Of a stretch of DNA of 64,000 bases, positions 20,694-30,152 are shown in pieces. Position 1 is the stretch's first letter, and each line of letters opens with the position of its first letter. A program made the position numbers and the translations under genes. Below the pieces are notes generated by a model that worked only from the letters and a program-made list of their open reading frames with translations, ran no database searches and was not told the DNA's origin. Location: contig JBAZQB010000001.1 in NCBI GenBank assembly GCA_041645435.1, forward strand, positions 496,001 to 560,000, written 5' to 3'. The DNA comes from Methanoregula sp. GTDB lineage: Archaea; Halobacteriota; Methanomicrobia; Methanomicrobiales; Methanospirillaceae.

Positions 20694-22337
20694 TTAACGC
20701 TGCACAGCACCGAGGTTTGCCTGTTCCACGGTTTTTGCATAGCGTGCAAGGACCCCGGTCAGTTTCCTGGTATGGGGTTTGAGGATTTTTCGCCGCTGTT
20801 CAAGAATGGCTGCATCAACAAGGATATCGATCTTTTTTGTGAAGAGATCAACAAAAATCTTGTCTCCTTCTTTGACCAGTGCTATCGGTCCACCAACCGC
20901 TGCTTCCGGCGCAACATGCCCGATACAGGGCCCCCGTGTTCCCCCGGAAAACCGTCCATCGGTGATCAGGACTACCTTGGTATATCCCAGTCCCATGAGT
21001 GCAGATGTGGGAGAAAGCATTTCTGGCATACCTGGAGCTCCCCGTGGTCCTTCGTACCTGATGACGATTACATCTTTTTCCTTGATTTCACGGGCTAGAA
21101 TCGCCTTCATGGCCGGCCCTTCGCCATCAAAAACGCGGGCGGGCCCTTCGTGCTTCCACATCTCCTTTGGTACCGCCGCGCTCTTGACGACAGCGCCGTC
21201 TGGTGCAAGGGAACCCGATAAAATTTTGAGTCCTCCTTCCCGGTTTATTGGATTTTTAATATCCCGGATAATTTCATCATTTCTGATGCGTGCATCTTTT
21301 GCAATGTCAAGAACTTTTTTACCTGAGACCGTGATACAGTCATCCAGATACGATTCAAGTCTTTTCAGCACAGCCGGGATACCTCCTGATCGGTGGAGGG
21401 TCTGCATTGAATGCGGACCGGACGGTTGCATATAGCAAAGGTGAGGGATCTCATCTGCGAGTGTCTTAAAATCCTCAAGAGTAAGGGGGATATCAGCTTC
21501 TACCGCAATTGCCATCAGGTGCAGGACTGTGTTGGTCGATCCGCCCAGTGCCATATCCACCCGGATTGCATTACGGAGACTCTTTTTTGTAATGATATCC
21601 CGCGGTTTGATTCCATTTTTCACAAGGGGCAGGATGGCTTCTCCGGTCTCTCGCGCAATCCGTAATTTTCCAGCATCAACTGCCGGGATAGCAGCACATC
21701 CGGGAAGTGACATTCCCATAGCCTCGGTCATACAGGCCATGGTGTTTGCCGTGTAAAGGCCCTGGCAGCTGCCGCATCCGGGCATGGCACACCCCTCTAA
21801 CTCACAGAGTGCTTCTTCACTCATGGTTCCTGCAGCTACTTTTCCGACTGCTTCAAACACATCGATAAGAGAGCGTTCTTTTCCTTCCTGAAATCCCGAG
21901 AGCATAGGCCCACCGGTAAGAACGATCGTGGGGATATTGGTCCGTGCTGCTGCCATCAGCATGCCCGGGACGATCTTGTCGCAGGTTCCGACACAGACAA
22001 GCCCATCAAACCTGTGTGATTCAGCCATCAGTTCAATGGAATCAGCAATATTCTCCCGCGAAGGCAGCGAGTAGCGCATACCCTCGTGGCCCATCGCAAT
22101 CCCGTCACATATACCGATAACACCGAATTCAAACGGGACGCCGCCAGCTGCAGCTATCCCTTCACGGACTTTCTCCGTAAGTTGCCTGAGATGGATGTGT
22201 CCGGGGACAATCGTATTGTAGGCATTTGCAATTCCAATGAACGGCAGTCCCATCTCCCGTTCAGTGACCCCGAGGGATCGCAGGAGCGAACGGTTGGGAG
22301 CCCGCTGGTATCCGGATTTAACTTCATCGCTACGCAT
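20694..22337 (-). CDS. ilvD: Dihydroxy-acid dehydratase
   Basis: 547 residues, full length. Begins MRSDEVKSGYQRAPNRSLLR. The iron-sulfur ligands are visible in CVGTCDKIVPGM and in GCAMPGCGSCQGLYTANTM. The C-terminal signature TDGRFSGGTRGPCIGHVAPEA is split across conserved Ser/Gly residues of the IlvD/Edd family. It dehydrates 2,3-dihydroxy-isovalerate and its homologue to the 2-oxo acids of valine, leucine and isoleucine synthesis. No other ilv genes are nearby, so it appears to be transcribed alone. Confidence 0.98.
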   Translation of the reverse strand: MRSDEVKSGYQRAPNRSLLRSLGVTEREMGLPFIGIANAYNTIVPGHIHLRQLTEKVREGIAAAGGVPFEFGVIGICDGIAMGHEGMRYSLPSRENIADSIELMAESHRFDGLVCVGTCDKIVPGMLMAAARTNIPTIVLTGGPMLSGFQEGKERSLIDVFEAVGKVAAGTMSEEALCELEGCAMPGCGSCQGLYTANTMACMTEAMGMSLPGCAAIPAVDAGKLRIARETGEAILPLVKNGIKPRDIITKKSLRNAIRVDMALGGSTNTVLHLMAIAVEADIPLTLEDFKTLADEIPHLCYMQPSGPHSMQTLHRSGGIPAVLKRLESYLDDCITVSGKKVLDIAKDARIRNDEIIRDIKNPINREGGLKILSGSLAPDGAVVKSAAVPKEMWKHEGPARVFDGEGPAMKAILAREIKEKDVIVIRYEGPRGAPGMPEMLSPTSALMGLGYTKVVLITDGRFSGGTRGPCIGHVAPEAAVGGPIALVKEGDKIFVDLFTKKIDILVDAAILEQRRKILKPHTRKLTGVLARYAKTVEQANLGAVQR

Positions 22338-22669
22338 GAATTTTCCCCAGTATACTGGTGATGATAGGTTCGCAGTATGACAATTATATCCCTTGTGGAA
22401 AAAACGTCTTATTGGTTCTTTTCCTTTGGAGGATCATCACTTAACTGACGTCACAGCGCCCTTTTTTAGCTTTAATGCATTCCGCGATGCAATGAAATAA
22501 TCGCCCCGATGTCGAAGGGAAGCGTCAAAAAACACATTTTGGGTGACCCCAGTTATCAATCATGAAAAGAAGAGAATATTCCCCCAATTACAAAGATCGG
22601 ATTATCAACTTTTGTTTAATAGGACAATAATGGAGAAAGAATCCCTACAATCCTGGCAGTAAATACTTA
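22338..22669. other. Intergenic region between ilvD and the cbi operon
   Basis: 332 bp. It should contain the ilvD promoter and the end of the cbi operon transcript, but I see no convincing TATA box, RNA gene or ORF. A short dyad (ctgacgtcac) at 22445-22454 is the only noticeable motif. Confidence 0.5.
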
Positions 22670-24001
22670 TTACTGTCGTGAAAACAGCAAAGAAGAGTTA
22701 ACCAGGGCTTCTGCAAATGACGTGGTGAAGTATGCATGCGTATAGCAGCCTACGACATTTTGCGAGATCAACCCGTCTTTTCCATCCTCAATACCTTTCC
22801 CCCGAGATAGCCGGAATGCGTACTTGGCATCGTACGAGGGATCCAATCGCGAATAATGAAACTCATGACCGGTAACCGACTGGCCCGATGGAAGGAAGGG
22901 ATGACCGTCAATACTCTCCCCTTTTACATAACCGAGCGCCTGGATACGGCCGGTCATCTCTGCACAAGCGGGAAGGATGTTGCACATCCGGTAAGTTGTA
23001 TCCGATCGAATCTCTTTGGTAAGATACATCAGTCCACCACATTCCGCATAAATTGGCATACCCGAATCAGCAGCGTGTTTCAGTTCGTGCGTGCACCGGG
23101 ATGCTTCAAGCGCGGCAAGATGGAGTTCCGGGTAACCCCCGCCAAGATAGACTGCATCGACTACCGGAAGTGAACCGGAGAGAGGACTGAAAAAAACCAG
23201 TTCTGCTCCCGCCTTCTGAAAATTATCAAGATTATCCGGGTAATAAAAACAGAATGCTTCATCGAACGCTACACCAATTTTTGTCCGAATCTGCGGTTTG
23301 CATTCATGAATATTATTCGTGTTTAGCAAGGATGGAACCTGATGCGCAGCAGCTAACAGTGCATCCAGATCGCAGTTCTCTTCAATGATCTTTCCAAACT
23401 CCCCCATACTTCCCGATTCATGTGCCATCCTGAGACCGAGATGCCGGCTTTCCACAGCTAGTTCCTCTTTACGGGGAATAAATCCAAAAGCAGGGATAGT
23501 TAATGATGGTTCAATCATTAAACGGTGACGAGGGCTTCCTATCCGGTTGAAGATCACTCCGCAAAATAAGATGGTTGGATCAAAGTTCTTGTATCCGTTG
23601 ATTAGTGCATGGACGCTGCGGGACATGCCTTTGGCATCCACTACCAGCATAACCGGGGCTTTTAGGATCCGTGCGACATGGGCTGTACTCGCCATATCGG
23701 AACCATCAATGCCATCATACATGCCCATAACGCCTTCGATCACTGCAACATCTGCACCCTGCGTTGCCCGGAGAAATGTATCGATGCAGCCGTCTTCGCC
23801 CATCATAAAAGGATCCAGGTTCCGTGAAGCCCGTCCGCAGATCCGGGTGTGATGAGATGGATCGATGAAGTCCGGCCCGACTTTGAATGGCTGGACTTTC
23901 AATCCCCTCCGGGTAAGTGCAGCCATAATGCCGCTAGCTATCGTTGTCTTGCCACATCCGCTGTGGGTGCCTGCGATAACTATGCGGGGAACCGGATTCA
24001 T
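22670..24001 (-). CDS. cfbB: Cobyrinate / Ni-sirohydrochlorin a,c-diamide synthase
   Basis: 443 residues. The N-terminal ATPase half has the P-loop GTHSGCGKTT (residues ~11-20), KVGPDFIDPSHH and EGVMGMYDG. The C-terminal class-I glutamine amidotransferase domain has the nucleophile in YAECGGLMYL and the catalytic His region GHEFHYS. In methanogens this family amidates the a and c side chains of Ni-sirohydrochlorin on the way to coenzyme F430, and related CbiA enzymes do the same to cobyrinate. Location at the end of a cobalt transport operon (ATG overlaps the cbiO stop by 4 bp) favours a corrinoid link, so either substrate, or both, is possible; the symbol follows methanogen usage. Confidence 0.88.
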   Translation of the reverse strand: MNPVPRIVIAGTHSGCGKTTIASGIMAALTRRGLKVQPFKVGPDFIDPSHHTRICGRASRNLDPFMMGEDGCIDTFLRATQGADVAVIEGVMGMYDGIDGSDMASTAHVARILKAPVMLVVDAKGMSRSVHALINGYKNFDPTILFCGVIFNRIGSPRHRLMIEPSLTIPAFGFIPRKEELAVESRHLGLRMAHESGSMGEFGKIIEENCDLDALLAAAHQVPSLLNTNNIHECKPQIRTKIGVAFDEAFCFYYPDNLDNFQKAGAELVFFSPLSGSLPVVDAVYLGGGYPELHLAALEASRCTHELKHAADSGMPIYAECGGLMYLTKEIRSDTTYRMCNILPACAEMTGRIQALGYVKGESIDGHPFLPSGQSVTGHEFHYSRLDPSYDAKYAFRLSRGKGIEDGKDGLISQNVVGCYTHAYFTTSFAEALVNSSLLFSRQ

Positions 24002-25200
24002 GGCACGCTTCCGTTTTTTTCATTGAGTATTTTTGGCGGTGGTGTGAGTTGATGTACAGGAATATGAACTCCACTTTCCAGGCAATATGCATCCACTCTC
24101 TGGTACACGCGTTTGACCATGCTCTCCGTTGTGAGTATTAGGGAATCCTCTCCCAACAGGGCTTTGAGAATACATTTGTCTATAACGCCATAAGTAAAAT
24201 CCAGATGAATCCGGGAATTTTCCGCACACTGCTTTGCCCGTGTGCCCATGGCACCTGTACAAATTCCGTTATGCATCGATATCCATTCCGACAGATATTC
24301 CTGGCAATCCAGATCAACATTGCATACGGTAATCATGCCGTGCTGGTTTTGTGCTCTGGTTTTTTCAAATAACGTTTCGATGCAGTGCATCATATCCAGC
24401 ACCGTACGGGGTTTTTTCCCGGGTAGTAAAAAACCCCTTTTCTGGAGTTCCATGTGCAATTCAAGGAGAGTCGGAAGGGATAAGTGAGCCGTGCGAACGG
24501 ATTTAAGATTGCCAAACGCTACTTCAGGAATATCTTCATGAAGGATTTTTCCATCAGTCATCAGGATAGCGCGATCTGCCCACGGGTACGCGAGTTCAAC
24601 ATCATGGGTGGAAATGATGATGGTCTTGCCTTCATGATTCAATTCATCGAGTAGTTCCATAATATCTTCTGATCCTGACGGATCGAGACCGCTGGTGGGT
24701 TCATCAAAGACAAGCATATCCGGGTCCATTGCCAGCACCCCGGCAATTGCCACCCGTTTCTTCTCTCCGCCGGATAACTGGTGTGGGGGGCGGCGTTCAA
24801 ATCCCTCAAGCCCGACATGCCGGAGCGCAGTTGACACGGCCTCTTTTACATTGGCTTCACTATACCCGAGATTTGTCGGCCCGAATGCCACATCCTGGTA
24901 CACGGTCGGGGCAATAATCTGGCGGTCCGGGTTCTGGAGGACAAACCCTACGCGTTTTCGCAGCATCCTTAACGATACAGTATCATAACGGATTGGCTGA
25001 TCATCAAAGAGCATAACTCCAGAGTCCGGGCGTATCATGCCATTGAACATAGTCAGGAGCGTGGATTTCCCAGCACCATTGGGACCGACAAGAGCAATCT
25101 TCTCTTTTTTACGGATATGGAAACTGATACCACAGATTGCTTCCATTCCCCGCGGGTAACGATAACGGATATCGCGGGCTTCAAGTATGATGCTGCTCAT
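23998..25200 (-). CDS. cbiO: Cobalt ECF transporter ATPase CbiO with C-terminal extension
   Basis: 400 residues. Residues ~1-280 are a complete ABC ATPase: Walker A GPNGAGKST (39-47), Q-loop FVLQNPDRQ, signature LSGGEKKRV, Walker B MLVFDEPTSGLDPSG and H-loop STHDVEL. About 120 further residues follow that an ABC subunit does not need, with GICTGAMGTRAKQCAENS and a segment resembling a small folded domain. It energises CbiMNQ uptake of Co2+ at the inner membrane face. The gene lies 10 bp after cbiQ and overlaps cfbB. Confidence 0.95.
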   Translation of the reverse strand: MSSIILEARDIRYRYPRGMEAICGISFHIRKKEKIALVGPNGAGKSTLLTMFNGMIRPDSGVMLFDDQPIRYDTVSLRMLRKRVGFVLQNPDRQIIAPTVYQDVAFGPTNLGYSEANVKEAVSTALRHVGLEGFERRPPHQLSGGEKKRVAIAGVLAMDPDMLVFDEPTSGLDPSGSEDIMELLDELNHEGKTIIISTHDVELAYPWADRAILMTDGKILHEDIPEVAFGNLKSVRTAHLSLPTLLELHMELQKRGFLLPGKKPRTVLDMMHCIETLFEKTRAQNQHGMITVCNVDLDCQEYLSEWISMHNGICTGAMGTRAKQCAENSRIHLDFTYGVIDKCILKALLGEDSLILTTESMVKRVYQRVDAYCLESGVHIPVHQLTPPPKILNEKNGSVP

Positions 25201-25210
25201 GGTCTGGTCC

Positions 25211-25999
25211 TTAAATTATCGTGATAGTTCCTGATACAATCACAACAGCGGCAGAAAGCGTAAGAAATATCGCTACTGCAAGACAGGGAATTTTTTCGAC
25301 AGGCCGGTTTTCCCCCAGCAGGGCAAATTTCCCGTCATAACATCGGGCATCCATTGCCCGAATAAGGTCATCCCCGGCATCCCAGCTGGCAATAAATGCA
25401 GCCCCACAGAGCGATGCAAACGAGTGTATGGATTCCTTTAACGTGGAATAGCCAAGACGCATGACTTGTGCCTGGTAAATCTGGATAACCTGGTCGATGA
25501 GGATGAAGATGGACCGGTAGATGATCATCATCAGGTCAATTACAACTTCGGGAATCCTGCACTGGCGTAACACAATGAAGATATCTGTCATGGGAGTTGT
25601 CAGGGCAATAAAACACATTGCAGACATTCCGCCAATCACCCGACAGAAGACAAACATGCCCTGATTTATGCTTTCCCGGGTGATGGATAATGAGAACCCG
25701 GGCAGGATATCCCATCTCCAGAATATATCCTGTCCACCTGTGATGAGAACGATGCCGGCTACACTCATTATAGCAAACCAGAGAGGAAAAATAAAGAGCT
25801 CTGAATAGGTTTTTGCATCCACCCGTGCCAGGATAAGAATTGTTGCGGTGAGAATAACGGCAATAAAAAGCGGAGCAATATAACTCGTTGAGAAAAGACA
25901 GAGAAGGATTGCCCCAATACCGGCTGCCAGTTTCAGGTATGCATTTACCTCACGGAGTCCGTTCTTCTGGGCAATATCTTCCAGAAGTTCCTCAAACAT
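25211..25999 (-). CDS. cbiQ: Cobalt ECF transporter T component CbiQ
   Basis: 262 residues with about five to six transmembrane segments. The ATPase-coupling helices carry the family pattern of Ala-Arg-Gly type motifs, here degenerate as QVMRLGYS and RAMDARCYDG. It is the integral coupling subunit linking CbiO to the CbiMN substrate-binding unit. It sits 25 bp after cbiN in the operon. Confidence 0.94.
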   Translation of the reverse strand: MFEELLEDIAQKNGLREVNAYLKLAAGIGAILLCLFSTSYIAPLFIAVILTATILILARVDAKTYSELFIFPLWFAIMSVAGIVLITGGQDIFWRWDILPGFSLSITRESINQGMFVFCRVIGGMSAMCFIALTTPMTDIFIVLRQCRIPEVVIDLMMIIYRSIFILIDQVIQIYQAQVMRLGYSTLKESIHSFASLCGAAFIASWDAGDDLIRAMDARCYDGKFALLGENRPVEKIPCLAVAIFLTLSAAVVIVSGTITII

Positions 26000-26024
26000 A
26001 GATAGTAGTCACGCTCTGTATCGA

Positions 26025-26327
26025 TTATGCTTTCTTTTTCTGTCCAATCCAGAAACCGAATACACCGCCAACAAGAATCCCACCTATGGCAGCCTGGAAT
26101 GCAAACAGGCAGGACTCGATCTCTTTGCTTGGCGGTTCCCACTGGGGGATCAGTGGTTGGAATTTTTCCACTGGTGTACCGGAAAGTTTTGCGATGAGTC
26201 CTGATCCGACATTATCGGAGCCGGAAAATTCTGCCCCGCTCATTGTTGAACTCGTGTATAGAAATATTGCACAGAATGCAAAAATCGCAATCACGGTCAG
26301 GACTTCAAGTGAATAATTGAATCTCAT
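26025..26327 (-). CDS. cbiN: Cobalt transport protein CbiN
   Basis: 100 residues with two transmembrane helices (residues ~8-26 and ~76-95) and an extracytoplasmic loop starting FSGSDNVGSG, the usual CbiN layout. CbiN assists metal loading into CbiM. ATG overlaps the cbiM stop by 4 bp. Confidence 0.93.
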   Translation of the reverse strand: MRFNYSLEVLTVIAIFAFCAIFLYTSSTMSGAEFSGSDNVGSGLIAKLSGTPVEKFQPLIPQWEPPSKEIESCLFAFQAAIGGILVGGVFGFWIGQKKKA

Positions 26328-27019
26328 GAGATCTCATTCCGTGCAGCATTGATTTTTTCTTCAGAGAAGATTTTCAGCCGGATCAGGATATCCGGTTTGA
26401 GGGCTACGATATATTTGAACACCAGGGCAAGGACAATACCTTCGACAATCGCAAGGGGAATCTGCGTAATGGCAAATATGCTCAGGAAAAGGACAAATGA
26501 GCTGACAAATCCCCCGGTCTCTGCAGGGTATGCGAGTGCAAGTTCTAGTGATGTTGTTATATAGGTAAATATATCGGCCAGGGCAGTTACCAGGAATACG
26601 GTAATGTAGATATTGACAGAAGTATCCCTCAGGATCCGGTATAACGCATACCCAACCAGAGGTCCGATAATTCCCATGGATACGATATTAGCACCAAGAA
26701 CCGACAACCCCCCGTGTGCGAGAAACATGCTCTGGAACAGGAGAACGATTGCGCAGACAACTGCGGTGATCCATGGTCCAAAGGAAATAGTTGAGAGTCC
26801 TGTTCCGGTGGGATGTGAACAACTGCCGGTAACGGAAGGAAGTTTCAAGGATGACAGGATAAAGATAAATCCTCCCGTAACCCCGAGCAGGGGAAGTGCC
26901 TCCCGGTCAGTTGCAAGGATTTTTTTCAACTGAAATATTCCGAGCAGGAGGCAGGGCAGAGCAACAATCCACCACACCAGACACCATTGCCACGGTAAGA
27001 ACCCTTCCATAATGTGCAT
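26324..27019 (-). CDS. cbiM: Cobalt transport substrate-binding protein CbiM
   Basis: 231 residues. The N-terminus MHIMEGFLP is the hallmark of CbiM/NikM, where the first residues and His2 help bind the metal. GSCSHPTGTGLS is the conserved second metal-site segment. About seven hydrophobic segments follow. With CbiN, CbiQ and CbiO it forms the Co2+ importer that supports corrinoid synthesis for methanogenesis. A nickel-type NikM cannot be excluded from sequence alone, but the CbiN partner favours cobalt. First gene of the operon. Confidence 0.95.
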   Translation of the reverse strand: MHIMEGFLPWQWCLVWWIVALPCLLLGIFQLKKILATDREALPLLGVTGGFIFILSSLKLPSVTGSCSHPTGTGLSTISFGPWITAVVCAIVLLFQSMFLAHGGLSVLGANIVSMGIIGPLVGYALYRILRDTSVNIYITVFLVTALADIFTYITTSLELALAYPAETGGFVSSFVLFLSIFAITQIPLAIVEGIVLALVFKYIVALKPDILIRLKIFSEEKINAARNEIS

Positions 27020-27062
27020 TATATCTCCTCATATGATCGGATCTTTCCACTCAAACAAATTC

Positions 27063-27080
27063 ACTTGAATTAACTCAACT
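27063..27080 (-). promoter_or_regulatory. Near-palindrome upstream of cbiM, possible operator
   Basis: acttgaattaactcaact matches its reverse complement at 14 of 18 positions (TTGA-N6-TCAA core). It lies 44-61 bp upstream of the cbiM start. An AT-rich tract at about 27110-27125 could be the TATA box, putting the dyad just after the start of transcription, a position suited to metal-dependent repression. No regulator is assigned. Confidence 0.35.
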
Positions 27081-27252
27081 AAATTTTCATCCAAATGTTG
27101 AATCGACCTGTATTAATAATTTTTGACCTTTGAGGGAATGTGCAGAAAATTCCACCAGTTTCAGCGAGGAGCAATGATGTTAATATATATTAAAAAAAAT
27201 TCTATTCCAATATTTTGTGCTTTCGTTCATTGAGCTATGCAGTGAACTATCT

Positions 27253-27270
27253 CTGATTAAAAAAAATCAG
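27253..27270 (-). terminator. Hairpin/poly-T terminator of the surface protein gene
   Basis: ctgatt-aaaaaa-aatcag is an inverted repeat that reads as a hairpin with a long T-run on the minus strand, 8 bp after the stop at 27278. The rest of 27020-27277 holds the cbiM promoter region and no visible gene. Confidence 0.55.
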
Positions 27271-27277
27271 TAAAAAA

Positions 27278-28570
27278 TTATTTTTTCTTCCGGAAATGAT
27301 AAACTAAGTAGACTGCACCAATAATAATTGCAACGATAATTGAGAGATAGATCGGGTTGGAGAGAATGGCAGTTGCACCGGTGGGAGCGGTTACATCCAC
27401 TTTCACTTTCATAGTATCGGAGATATACGTATTGTCGAGTTCATCCCGGTACCGTATTTCCGAGTCAAGACCATATTCCTTGATGGTTGCTGAACGATCA
27501 ACGCTCATGACATACGACACAGTCCGGGATTCGCCGGGTTTCAGGTCGCCGATATAGGCAATATCATCATTGCTGGTAAAGGGATCAACCGCACTTATCC
27601 GTGCCTGCGCACTTTTTACCGTGGTATCTCCGGTATTTTTATATTCGACCTTAATAACTTTTTTATTTCCGGGATTCATTTCAGAAGGAGGTGATGTCAC
27701 CGCAAAATCTGCTTTTCCCCCAACAGGTACCCCAACTGTATCACTACGGGAGGTAACAAAGTCCCCTTCATTATCCTCATACACAACGGTAACATCAATT
27801 GGATAAGTTTGTTTTTGCGCATCCGTGGAAACGGATACTTTATACCGGCAATCCACGGTGCTGCCAGGAGGAAAATCTCCGATATACACACTACTATCGG
27901 TTGGGATGATGGGACTATTACCATTTCTGGTAATTTTTACAATAGATTTAGAACCGTTGTCGGATCCTGTATTTTTTATTTTCATGTTGATGTACCCTTC
28001 AGTTCCTACGTTCAGGTGCTCCGGAACTGCTGAAAGGACATCAATTGAAACCTCCGGTTTAATTTTTATGGGGATAGTGACTGATTCGTTAATTGTTTTA
28101 TAAGAGTACTGTATTGTATCAACGCCATATTGGTCGGCAGTCTGGAGGTAAGTATAAGTTACATCGAGCGGCAGATTGTAAGTTCCAGCAGGTGCATCTG
28201 CATTGATCTTGGTTGTGAAGACGGCATTTACACTGCTCGCTCCTTTAAGATCGCCCAGCATCTGGGTTTCGGATTTGATGACAAGGGGGGCATTTCCGGG
28301 TTCTAACCTGACGGTCAGGAACTTTGCGGTATTTGGCTGATCATCGCGATCAACGATGCCAGAATCGACAAATTTGAATTCATTGAGCCCGGTATTTTCA
28401 ATAACAACGGTCATCTGGACCTCAGTACCCGGACTGAACTCGTTGGTACCAGAAATATATGCTGACAACTCAGGACTGCCAGCCATGTATTTTGTTCCTG
28501 CCATTGCAGGTGTAATCAGGCATGCATAAAGAATAAATAGCATGCATAATATCTTGAGATAATTTGTCAT
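27278..28570 (-). CDS. Surface-anchored protein with S-layer/CARDB-like repeats
   Basis: 430 residues from the ATG at 28570, chosen because GGAGG lies 8 bp upstream; an upstream in-frame GTG at 28585 overlaps that ribosome binding site. Signal peptide: residues ~1-24 ending in PAMAG. The body has three or four beta-rich modules of ~90-100 residues with repeated phrases such as IENTGLNEF, IKNTGSDNGS, EYKNTGDTTVKS and IGDLKPGES, typical of COG1361/CARDB-like surface proteins of methanogens. A C-terminal transmembrane helix (~405-425) plus YHFRKKK anchors it with the repeats outside. Role likely adhesion or cell-surface structure; the exact ligand is unknown. Confidence 0.85.
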   Translation of the reverse strand: MTNYLKILCMLFILYACLITPAMAGTKYMAGSPELSAYISGTNEFSPGTEVQMTVVIENTGLNEFKFVDSGIVDRDDQPNTAKFLTVRLEPGNAPLVIKSETQMLGDLKGASSVNAVFTTKINADAPAGTYNLPLDVTYTYLQTADQYGVDTIQYSYKTINESVTIPIKIKPEVSIDVLSAVPEHLNVGTEGYINMKIKNTGSDNGSKSIVKITRNGNSPIIPTDSSVYIGDFPPGSTVDCRYKVSVSTDAQKQTYPIDVTVVYEDNEGDFVTSRSDTVGVPVGGKADFAVTSPPSEMNPGNKKVIKVEYKNTGDTTVKSAQARISAVDPFTSNDDIAYIGDLKPGESRTVSYVMSVDRSATIKEYGLDSEIRYRDELDNTYISDTMKVKVDVTAPTGATAILSNPIYLSIIVAIIIGAVYLVYHFRKKK

Positions 28571-28710
28571 CGATTGAGCCTCCACGGTTTTGTTGTTTCC
28601 ACGTTACAGTTTTTGTGTGTTAAATTTGTGCTGCAAGCGTCTTTGTTTTTGCTTTGACATTGTTAGTGTGGTACTAATAATGGTTTGATTCGTATTTATA
28701 TTTTCTTGTT

Positions 28711-28736
28711 ATATGTAATCAACAAGGGTTACATAT
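28711..28736. promoter_or_regulatory. Inverted repeat in the divergent promoter region
   Basis: ATATGTAA (28711-28718) and TTACATAT (28729-28736) are perfect inverted arms separated by 10 bp. They lie between the divergent surface-protein gene and the HTH-PAS regulator gene, 66-91 bp upstream of the latter's ATG. The adjacent HTH-PAS protein is an obvious candidate binder; this is inference. Confidence 0.4.
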
Positions 28737-28801
28737 ATGTGATACCTTTATGGGGTACTCAAACAAAATAGGATAAGAATTTGAACGGAAGTTTTGCTAC
28801 A

Positions 28802-30091
28802 ATGGAACCTGTTAAAGAAGAGCTCATTCAGATTAAAGAGATATTAAAAAACTCCTCTCATGGTATGAGTATCACAGAAATTGCACGCGCACTTAACAAG
28901 AACAAACATTCGGTGGGGCACTATCTCGGGATCCTGCAAGTTTCCGGTCATGTCCAGATGCGTAATTATGGAAAAGCAAAAGTTTTCTCTCTCGCATCCC
29001 GGGTTCCTTTGGATTCCATAATAGGTTACACTAATAATATGATTCTTATTCTCGATGAAGAAGAACGTATTATCCGGATCAATGATCCATTCCTTGCGTT
29101 TATTCAACAATCACGGGAAGAAATTCTGGGAAGCCGATTTTCCTCGCTAAAAGTAATAGGATCATCGGCGGAAGGATTTATTAAGCAGGTACAGCAATCA
29201 TTGAAAAAAGGGATTTTCGATTCGGAGATTGGGATCATAAAACCAACACCCCGGTTTTATTACCAGAAGATTCTTCCTACCGTTTTCGATGACGGTAAAC
29301 AAGGAATGATCATTATCCTTGAAGATATTACGGTAAAAAAAACTGCCGAACAGGCTTTGCATTCAAGTGAAGAGAAGTTCCGCCTGATGGCAGAAAATCT
29401 TCAGGATGGTATTTTAATTTACAACAATGGCAGGTTTCTTTATGCAAATGATCGAGTAGAAGAGATCTTCGGGTACTCCCATGATGAGTTATCAACACTT
29501 ACCCCCCAGGATCTTGCTGCCCCGGAAGATCGAGGACGGGTCAAAAAGAATATTGATGACTGTCTTATTTCCCGGAATGTGCCGTCTGATCTCAGGTTCT
29601 GGATTATCAGGAAAGATTGCACACGGCGTTATATCTACAGCCGTATTATATCAGTAGAACACGATAACTCGATTTTGCATTATATTATAATTACTGATAT
29701 CACTGAGTGGAAGCACGCACAGGATGCACTTGAAAACCAGCTGGGCTTTTTACAGCATATAATCGATATGTTTCCCAGCCCGTTATTTTATATGGATACT
29801 CATGGCAGGTACCTGGGTTGTAACCGGTCCTTTTCCCGGGCTATCGGCAAGAGTTTTTCTGAGATTGCCGGAAAAACCTGTCATGAAATCCTTGATCCAG
29901 AAGATACCCAGATCTTGACTTCTCATAATGATGATCTCTTGAAAAAACCGGGTATGCTGATATACTCAGGCAATATTACCCTTTCCGGTAGAACGCAGCA
30001 CACAATCACAATTCAGAAATCCACCCTCTCTACAAAAGACGGGGTCCCGGCTGGAATAGTTGGATTTATCCTGTCCACCAAGGAAAATTAA
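28802..30091 (+). CDS. HTH-PAS sensory transcription regulator
   Basis: 429 residues from the ATG at 28802; a TTG at 28781 is an alternative start. Residues ~5-75 form a winged helix-turn-helix (ITEIARALNKNKHSVGHYLGIL). Three PAS domains follow (roughly 80-185, 195-310 and 315-425), the second with YANDRVEEIFGYSHDEL and the third with MDTHGRYLGCNRSFSRAIGK. There is no histidine kinase, GGDEF or receiver domain, so it is a one-component regulator in which PAS sensing should control DNA binding. Such proteins are frequent in Methanomicrobiales. Ligand unknown. Confidence 0.87.
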   Translation: MEPVKEELIQIKEILKNSSHGMSITEIARALNKNKHSVGHYLGILQVSGHVQMRNYGKAKVFSLASRVPLDSIIGYTNNMILILDEEERIIRINDPFLAFIQQSREEILGSRFSSLKVIGSSAEGFIKQVQQSLKKGIFDSEIGIIKPTPRFYYQKILPTVFDDGKQGMIIILEDITVKKTAEQALHSSEEKFRLMAENLQDGILIYNNGRFLYANDRVEEIFGYSHDELSTLTPQDLAAPEDRGRVKKNIDDCLISRNVPSDLRFWIIRKDCTRRYIYSRIISVEHDNSILHYIIITDITEWKHAQDALENQLGFLQHIIDMFPSPLFYMDTHGRYLGCNRSFSRAIGKSFSEIAGKTCHEILDPEDTQILTSHNDDLLKKPGMLIYSGNITLSGRTQHTITIQKSTLSTKDGVPAGIVGFILSTKEN

Positions 30092-30152
30092 GAAATCTTC
30101 CTGAAATTTCTTAATAATACTTAATTACGATAAAAAACTCAATTATTGACTA

